Source: Mesaphorura yosii
Taxonomy: Eukaryota > Arthropoda > Collembola > Poduromorpha > Tullbergiidae
Direction of reading: 5' to 3'
Length of the DNA: 64,000 bases
Assembly: GCA_009869945.1 (NCBI GenBank)
Contig: WIXG01000037.1
Span: 283,184-347,183, forward strand
Shown: positions 57,052-64,000 of the stretch, piece after piece
Position numbering within the stretch: the stretch's first letter is position 1
Layout of the letters: every line of letters begins with the position of its first letter
Position numbers and translations under genes: made by a program
The notes under the pieces: generated by a model
What the model saw: only the letters and a program-made list of their open reading frames with translations
Database searches by the model: none
Told to the model about the DNA's origin: nothing

Positions 57052-60000
57052 CTTAAATCTTCACACGGTGTGAAGCAGGTCAACGCTTCCACACACTCGA
57101 CTGAAGTAAGTACTTCGCTGGATGAATTACTACGAGATGAAGTTGCGCCAGTCCATGAACAGTAAATGAGAGCCGCGAGGAGATCACTCTAACATTTAAT
57201 CCCGATATTGATACCCAATATTATTACATGGACAGAATTATTAAATCATTTACAGATCGCTGTGCCAAGAAAGCGCAGTGCTAGTGCGAGGTAGAAGGAG
57301 CCAAAGAAGTAAAAGTAGTAGTATTCAGTGTATTGTATTGTAAAGGGTTAACGAAACGAGGTAAGAAGTAAAAGAGGATGGTAAAAGGGAAAGAAGACGA
57401 AACAAAAAGTTGATCTTGCTCAAATCACCTCAAGAAGTCAATTCGAATAGGAGGGGCTTGCAAGCCACAACCACAGCACCGCATAATGACTACTTAACAC
57501 TTGTTCATCGGTCGGACGGTGGACGACACGGACTTGGATTTAACCGAAGATGAACAAGCTTCTTCGTTGTATTTGCGTTGTGCTTTCTGTCTTTTTCATG
57601 CTACATACATCGGATTCGGCTGGAACCATTTTGAAGATTATCATTTTCAACCGGAAATGCTTTTACTTACGATTTTGGAACTGGTTGTCAAATTCTACTA
57701 ATTGAATCTCGTCAATTTAGTATCAACACGGCGTGGCTCTCTCTTCAATTCACAAGATTAATTTTAAGACTCCTTATTTTCGAAATTCTGATTCTGTTAG
57801 ACAGCTTGGCTCTTTCGGAATCATCGTGGGTGCATATCGAGAATCTGGATATGAACAGAATACAAATTAGATTACATACGGCAGCAGGTTCTCCTTCATT
57901 TTGAAGTGAGATCCTTCTGCTCATCATCTGCGATAATTTTCTATTACCATTCCTGATCTTATCCTCCACTCCGCTTCGCCGGCCGATCCGAGGCTTGGCT
58001 CTCCCTGTGCGTCCGCGTCCGACGGAAAGAAAGGAAGAAAACAACCATTCATCATGTTTAAGTTAATCATATTACGATTTTGATATTATTATTTATTACC
58101 TCCATCTCAAATTGACTGCCCGAGCAGAGTATCATGATGTCATGTTAAATTAATTCATTTTTATTGTGTACGCAAGAAACGAAGCAGGATTTCTGCTCCT
58201 CCATCGCGGCTGTGAGGAATTTACCAGCCTTTTGCTTTTGCCACATGCCAGCTTGAGCACAGCACCCGAGGTCCGAGTCCGGCTGTCTGGCTGAGTGTGT
58301 GCTGTTGATCTTTTCACACCATTTTGTCAGATTTCATTTATCATTGCACTAACAAGATTATGTTCTTCTTCCTTCAGCCTGCCTGACTCGTATCACAATG
58401 AATTATAATTCATCACCTCCTTTTGTTTATGATATCAACCATCTTCTCGCCTGATTACTCTGAGCATGTTATTATTGAGAATGATGCCTGCCAGACAAAG
58501 GAGATTTTACGCTCATTACCACCACAAATGTTACTTTGCAGCTTTGTTTCAGGAAACTACGCCAGTATTAAATTTTCCTCAACCACCCGACGCGACATCA
58601 ATGTGAAGTCTAATTAATGTGGACAACATGCAATAATTGTACCGAGCCCAATAACTTGCATTCTTCGTTCGTTCACGTTCGTTGTAGGTGTTATTGACCT
58701 GAGCGAGTTGCTCATGCATTTCGGCTGGCGAGTGGCGATTGTGCTCTTGCAAATTACATAATCTCAATTAGCTCGAGTTTTATTCACAGGACGCAACATT
58801 CGAGTGCACGACGGACAACGCAAGCTAAAGCTTAAGCAAACACAAAAGAACTTGCCACGAAAAGCCATATTTAATGTTAAATTAAGTTTCTCACCGAGCA
58901 AATGGAACCTGAATGAAGAACTTAATGTGATAAAATTGTAAATTAATGACAGAGATAAATAAGAATAAAAGCACATTTAAATTCTTGATCAGCTTTCATC
59001 AGATACGAAATTGCTTAGCGCCAAGTACCACGCACCAGCACAACAATGAATCCTGAAATAAGAAATGAAATATTCTCAAAAAGTCCTAAGATCACATTTG
59101 TTAAATGGAAATCATCGTTTTGGTTAAAAGATGAATTATAAACTGCTCGGCTCGATTCACGCGTAGGACCTCCCCTCAAGTTAACACATATCAAATCTCG
59201 TACTGAAGACAAATAAAATACACGAATCTCTCATTTTGTGCAATACGATAAATAATCGTAAACCAGTTGTGTGTGGATTTGTGACCAGCAAGCACCAAAA
59301 TTGAAAATAGAAAGCCATAAGCGCAGTGAGTGGTCTCTTTTTATATTTTCCATCAGTTTCCTCCTGAAATTTATTACAATCGTGGGTCTCGGGTCGATCT
59401 CGCGTCTTGTGCCTTGCTGCACCATATTTAAAGTATATATTTATGTATTGTTGGCTTGTAGTTTGTGTGTTTTGGTCACAAAAGACGAGTGTTGATTTTA
59501 AACGCTGTTCTTTAGCAAACATTCCAAGAGACGCGCACTCCAAGGAGTTAATAATGTTAATGGTCACCTTAAAGTACTCACTTGACGCGTATTAGTGTTT
59601 GAATTTATTCTTCAAAAGGCAGCGTGTCGTGACCTTTTGAGGGAAAATTCATGCTACGCTTAATGCCATAGGGAACAGCCCTGATTTTTAAACCATTAAA
59701 GCCGTCTGACGCGATTTCATCCTTCTTCAGTCGTTCCAGAATCGAAAACATGGCATAACAATTCCTTAACCGCATGTAAGAGACTGGGCTTATCTTTCAT
59801 CAATCTACAAATTGACTCACTGGGAAAGAAACAGAAACAGAAGTAGAATCGGAATCAGGTGTGGCCCAATTTATGCATTCAAATTACCTGGGCATCCTTT
59901 GTTTTGGCTCAATGACATGAGCATTAAGAGACAATTTAATCCTGTGCCTGCGAAGGGTTCAGGTCACTTGTCGAAGACGAAAAACCCCGTTCCTTTCCTT

Positions 60001-61964
60001 GTTTCTCTGCTTGTCGGCTGAAGAGATCTTTTCGGTGCGATGAAAAAGTACACTGCATTGTATCCTTAAAACAACCGTCGTCATTGCTCCTCGTTTTTCG
60101 TTCCTCAAGAAAATCAAGACGACTCACTCCGAGTTCAGAGATCGACCAGGGCTCGGGACAGTTGAAGATAAGATATGGATCATATCTGTATAAATAAAAC
60201 TTCATCTTGTCACGCAGTCAAATTTTTTGATTCTTAACCCTTTTCCAAGCCGTGACTCACAGAAGCTACTGAGTCATGTACTTTTTACCATACATGGCTC
60301 GTGAATGATAATCGGACTGCTAATCATAACAAGAACAATCATCAGTCGAATATTATTCCATCCGGCCTGCGTTTGCGTCTTTATTACGTTTTAATACTCT
60401 TTGAACAATGGAATGACTTAACTCGAGTGTTTTTTATTTTCGTCATCTCAATTCTCGTGTTCTAATATTTAAATGTCATCCTAAATGTCCATTTACTCCC
60501 ACACTTTAGTAATAATTTGTGCGCGTATTCAATACTCGACTTGCGATAAGTATCGTCACGGGATTTGAGCTGCCTACCTGCATTGTCTTACTCGTAATGA
60601 TGTAAATAATTCCGAGAAGAGTGACAAATTCATGAAAAATATTATACCATCGCAATTGTCTTTATTCTGTGCTTGATTCTTTAAGTTTTCAAACTGTCCA
60701 CCCAAAAATAATCGGATACTGACACAGAATTTGTCAATTCATCTTTGATGCTCTATAATTTAGTATTTTCGGTGGGCAAATTCAAGCTCCGTCGACTGAC
60801 ATTGAGTTAGATTTTCATTTCATGAGAGACACGAAAGACATGAAACGGATGCTGGCCTTTACTTGCAGTAGACTCTTGAAACCTTCACTTTTAGCTGTAA
60901 CCCTTAACTGTAAGTTCGTTATTACCATACATAAAAATTTTGAAATGATTGTAATAATAATATACAAATTAGTTGGAACCGTTTTTACGATCCTGGGTTT
61001 TAGGGTTTTGAGGGTTCCCTGCATTGTTGACCTTTTTATATAGCGTGCTGTGGCTCGCTGCTCTTTCTTTCTCAGGCAGTTCAGTTCATATTTCATAACC
61101 GTAGTACTTCATGATTCAGTGTATATTTGTCCGACTATTGTTGTGGTGTTTATACAATGCTAATAAGCGTGACTTCATACAATGCCAGACGTAAATAATA
61201 TAAAATTCATACTCGCAGTCATGTACGGGCATCCATTCGTCCATTCCCATAATAAATATTGTGGAAATTAGTCAGGGTCGATAGACCAAACGACCAAATG
61301 TAAATGCCAAGCACAGAGCGAGAAAGCATAAGCGTAAGCGTAATTGTTGTGGAGCATTTTACATGGCATTGTTCATTTGGTCATTTGAAGGATTTTATTA
61401 TTGTAATTTGACATTAACGCATTCTAATTCATTCGAACGAGCTGGCAGTAATAAATTGCTCTGTTCCGCGACTCGGCGCTCACATTTTGATTGGTTTCAC
61501 ACTTGAGTTGGCATGTCTCGCGTATGGATTCACGAAGGTTCATTGGAAGTCAAACACCTTCGCTGCGCGGTGCGGTTGTGCGAATGAAACACGGGCACAG
61601 GAAATCCGAGTGAACGGACGAGTGATACATTTATTGAATCCTTAATGAAAGATGAGTTTCAGGATTACGAATTACGAGTGCACTGTGCGGGGCAAAGAAA
61701 GCAGCGCAGAGGAGTTCCAGTTTTTATTTGTAATTTCAGAATTGGTGTAATAACTCACACTTGCGGGTTCAACAGTGAATTTCCCTCGCAGGAGGTCTGT
61801 TTCTTCTGCTTGGTTCTCAGGGGGTCGCTTAAGACAGCGTTTATCATTCTTAAATTTATTGGATGACGCAGGGTGCAGTGGCAAAGGTCTTGCGCTAACA
61901 ATGCAATGCTTCGCTCCTGCTTCTTGTCAATGTAGTACTAGAAATTACTGCACCCATTAAAATT
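57052..61964. other. Intergenic region upstream of the H2.0-like gene
   Basis: No supported gene. ORFs near 57.5, 57.8, 59.3 and 60.0 kb lack ATG starts or features. The H2.0 promoter should lie in the first part; no clear TATA box was identified. Confidence 0.5.
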
Positions 61965-61970
61965 TTTATT
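61965..61970 (-). terminator. Poly(A) signal of the chemoreceptor gene
   Basis: Reverse-strand AATAAA only about 20 nt after the stop codon. Confidence 0.5.
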
Positions 61971-61989
61971 TTTATGGAATTTTCCTGGC

Positions 61990-63290
61990 CTAATTGAAAG
62001 TCTTCAGAAAGACGATGACATGGTTCGTGAGATGATGTAGCATTACAAGCACCGTAGACGGTTCCATTCTGCAAATCCCGGCGTACGCGTAGTACGCGGG
62101 CGGGTGGGAACGCAGTACTCGTCGATAGTACGCCTTCTCTTCCGCGTCACTCAGTCCGGCCCTGACTCCCGTCTCCCAGTCAGCCAGAAACTCACGCAGT
62201 CGCATTTCCAGTGTCGCCTGATTGGTATGGCTGAGGATGTACGCGATGGTCGAGAGCACATTCGCGACAAACAGGAGCAGAGCGAAGGGATTGAGATCTG
62301 CGTAGAACTCGATGCAGGAGTAGAGGCACGACCAGCATATAAACATCGCGAACGTAGTGAAGACGCAGTGAAACCCAGCACACGCCTCGTTGTACCGGCC
62401 GTAGAATTGGCGGACCCGAGTGCTGAGCCCAAGAGCCGCGTCCAGTCGCTGACGCAACACAGATTCCCCACGAAAATTCTCTGACCGCTGCACGTCCGCC
62501 AAGTACGTATTGTACGAAGACGCCTGCAATCCAAGCGCCAACCCGGTGTGCATCGTGTTATGTTGCACGATCGTCGCGAACCGGTTGCCCCAGTCAGGCA
62601 CCATCATGAACGTCTCGTATACGGTAAACAGAGCACACTTCATCGAGAGTCGATCGACAGACTCGCCCTCCGCCAGCATGTAGCCGTACATGTGTTGCGG
62701 GTAGTCCGGGAATGCGAGGAAGAATGCACAGATGCCAATCGCACTCGAAATCCAGCCGTTGAACAGCGCCGTGCATGCAAACCTTTCCACGTCCCTTCGC
62801 CAACGATCGAAGAACTCCGGTTTTGTCTCTGTTAACGTAGCCGAGTTTTTACGCATTTATTCCATATTTTGCAATTCGGTGCCGACCACTCAGGAAGCTT
62901 ACCCAAGTACGCCCGGTGCAGGCTCAAGTATTGGCGTTGAAGGGATTGCAAAGCATCTTTCTCGAGGGCACGGTGTATAAGCGCGGCGGAGGCTGCACTC
63001 GTCCCGAAAACCCATGCGCTCTGAATTGCAATCAACATTGGCTCACGCCCGCGAGCGATAGAGTTGAGGAGCAGCACGTACTGGCTAGCTGTGTACCACA
63101 GAAGATAGCTTCCAGTGAACCGGTACCACCATCTCAGGAACCCACGCTTCTGTGTTTGGATCTGGCCACCAAGGAATCTGTACGGGTACACGCCGGTCTT
63201 AGACACGATGTTGCAGAAGTGGAGGAGAAGCTGATCCGTGGACAACTTTGCGTGTTTTGCAAACACGTTTCGAGGGAGGCAGCGAGCCAT
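61990..63290 (-). CDS. Seven-transmembrane gustatory/odorant-receptor-like protein
   Basis: Two exons, 63290-62903 and 62828-61990 (74-nt intron, phase 1), give 408 residues, the usual length of insect-type chemoreceptors. The ATG at 63290 (MARCLPRNVF) is the first in frame after a stop. Hydrophobic segments are spread along the protein, for example GSYLLWYTASQYVLLLNSIA, AIQSAWVFGTSAASAALI, ALFNGWISSAIGICAFFLAF, CALFTVYETFMMV, HCVFTTFAMFICWSCLYSCI and LNPFALLLFVANVLSTIAYI. The C-terminal segment VLVMLHHLTNHVIVFLKTFN occupies the place of the TYhhhhhQF signature of gustatory receptors, in degenerate form. Expected to be a plasma-membrane ligand-gated channel subunit in sensory cells; the ligand is unknown. 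The assignment rests on architecture and the tail rather than close identity. GC content is clearly higher than in the flanks. Confidence 0.75.
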
Positions 63291-63794
63291 GAGTCCGTCA
63301 AGCGAATTTGTCAGTGTCAAATGCCAATGCACATATGGACAAAAGTTTCACCCTGACCTTGGTTTGTCTTGATTCTACGCATAAAAATTTCAAAGCCAAT
63401 TTCGGCACAATCGAATTTCGAGCTTAATTAAAAGAGGTGTGTCGTGGTTGCATTGAATTCTGGACCGCCAACAATTTTAAGGGACAATGTTAATTAGCAG
63501 ATTCACAATAGCCTCACGTATGCATCATGTATTTCACAGCTTGGACAATGCACTAATTTTAGACTGTATGCGTGCGTATTGGGCATTGGCAATCAGTTGG
63601 AGAATTGTAGGCGTAATTTGCACAAAAATGAATTTCCAAGAGATGAGCGACAAGTCAATATTTTATTGTTCTCAGTTCTTAGTTTGACCATTAGAATTAA
63701 CGATGGTTATTTGAAGTAATTATTTCAAGAACAATGGAAATATTACCACTGAACTTGCTCACCATGTGCGCCTTTTAAAAAAATCAGTCTTACG
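63291..63794. other. Upstream of the chemoreceptor gene
   Basis: AT-rich, no gene seen. ORF 63487-63687 is featureless. Confidence 0.5.
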
Positions 63795-64000
63795 CAGGGT
63801 TGGCACCTGATTTAATCAACGATTAAATCAACGATTTTTTGATTTTTATGATTTTTTCGTAAATCGATCTTAAATAAGGTAAGACCTAACTCTTTCTGCT
63901 TTTAGGCCCAAACCGGGGAAAAAAACAAAAAAATCAGTGATTTTTTTGATTTTTTAAAATCCCGGAAAATGAGAAAATTTGCCCATATTTGGGCAATTTT
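63795..64000 (+). mobile_element. Possible 5' end of a hAT-like non-autonomous element, cut by the window edge
   Basis: CAGGGTTGGCACC opens an AT-rich block with near-repeats (TTAATCAACGA then TTAAATCAACGA, then runs of GATTTTT and AAAAATCA). CAG-GTTGGC-type ends and such ATCA/TGAT-rich subterminal repeats are seen in hAT family MITEs. No 8-bp target duplication or opposite end is visible. Confidence 0.3.

Noticed and set aside
59181-59567. 128-codon minus-strand ORF
   Set aside because: No ATG start and no recognisable features.
62104-62484. 126-codon plus-strand ORF
   Set aside because: Antisense shadow of the chemoreceptor exon.

Overview
This is a eukaryotic, animal nuclear window. Genes are split by GT-AG introns, with AATAAA poly(A) signals and AT-rich intergenic DNA. 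The gene content is metazoan: an m6A-methyltransferase subunit, a spliceosomal CWF19-like factor, synaptotagmin-14 and an H2.0/HLX homeobox gene. An insect-type seven-pass chemoreceptor of about 408 residues points to an arthropod. A non-insect hexapod such as a springtail, or a crustacean, would fit, but the sequence alone does not settle the species. No rRNA, tRNA, CRISPR or prokaryotic features were seen.

Layout. (1) 1-4660: METTL14 (minus, 3' end off the left edge) and CWF19L2 (plus, 10 exons) diverge from a 552-bp spacer. (2) 4987-11265: a five-exon membrane-anchored short-chain dehydrogenase (minus) that has lost every catalytic motif, so it is a probable pseudoenzyme. (3) 11.3-19.5 kb: mostly intergenic, with one possible tiny single-exon gene near 15.7 kb. 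(4) 19.5-49.1 kb: a synaptotagmin-14 gene (plus) spread over about 30 kb. Its first coding intron holds three head-to-tail paralogous genes on the minus strand, and a later intron holds a two-exon F-box gene, also minus. (5) 51.8-57.1 kb: an H2.0/HLX-type homeobox gene (minus) whose first intron holds a small two-exon gene (plus) for a basic helix-turn-helix protein. (6) 57-62 kb: intergenic. (7) 61990-63290: a two-exon chemoreceptor gene (minus). (8) The right edge enters an AT-rich repeat with a hAT-like terminus.

The most unusual item is the tandem trio at 19925-26106. All three genes have seven exons with the same intron phases (1,1,2,0,0,2). Each encodes a secreted precursor with a signal peptide, a variable Ser/His/Tyr-rich region, a His/Gly segment, a Leu-rich hydrophobic stretch (GLGLLGLLGLLS), a Thr- or Ala/Pro-rich linker, a furin-type RRKR site and a C-terminal four-cysteine domain (CX5C...CX6C). 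I do not recognise the family.

Exon boundaries were assigned by hand from splice consensus, reading phase and paralogue or family similarity. In every multi-exon gene listed as complete, the summed exon length is a multiple of three, which supports the models.
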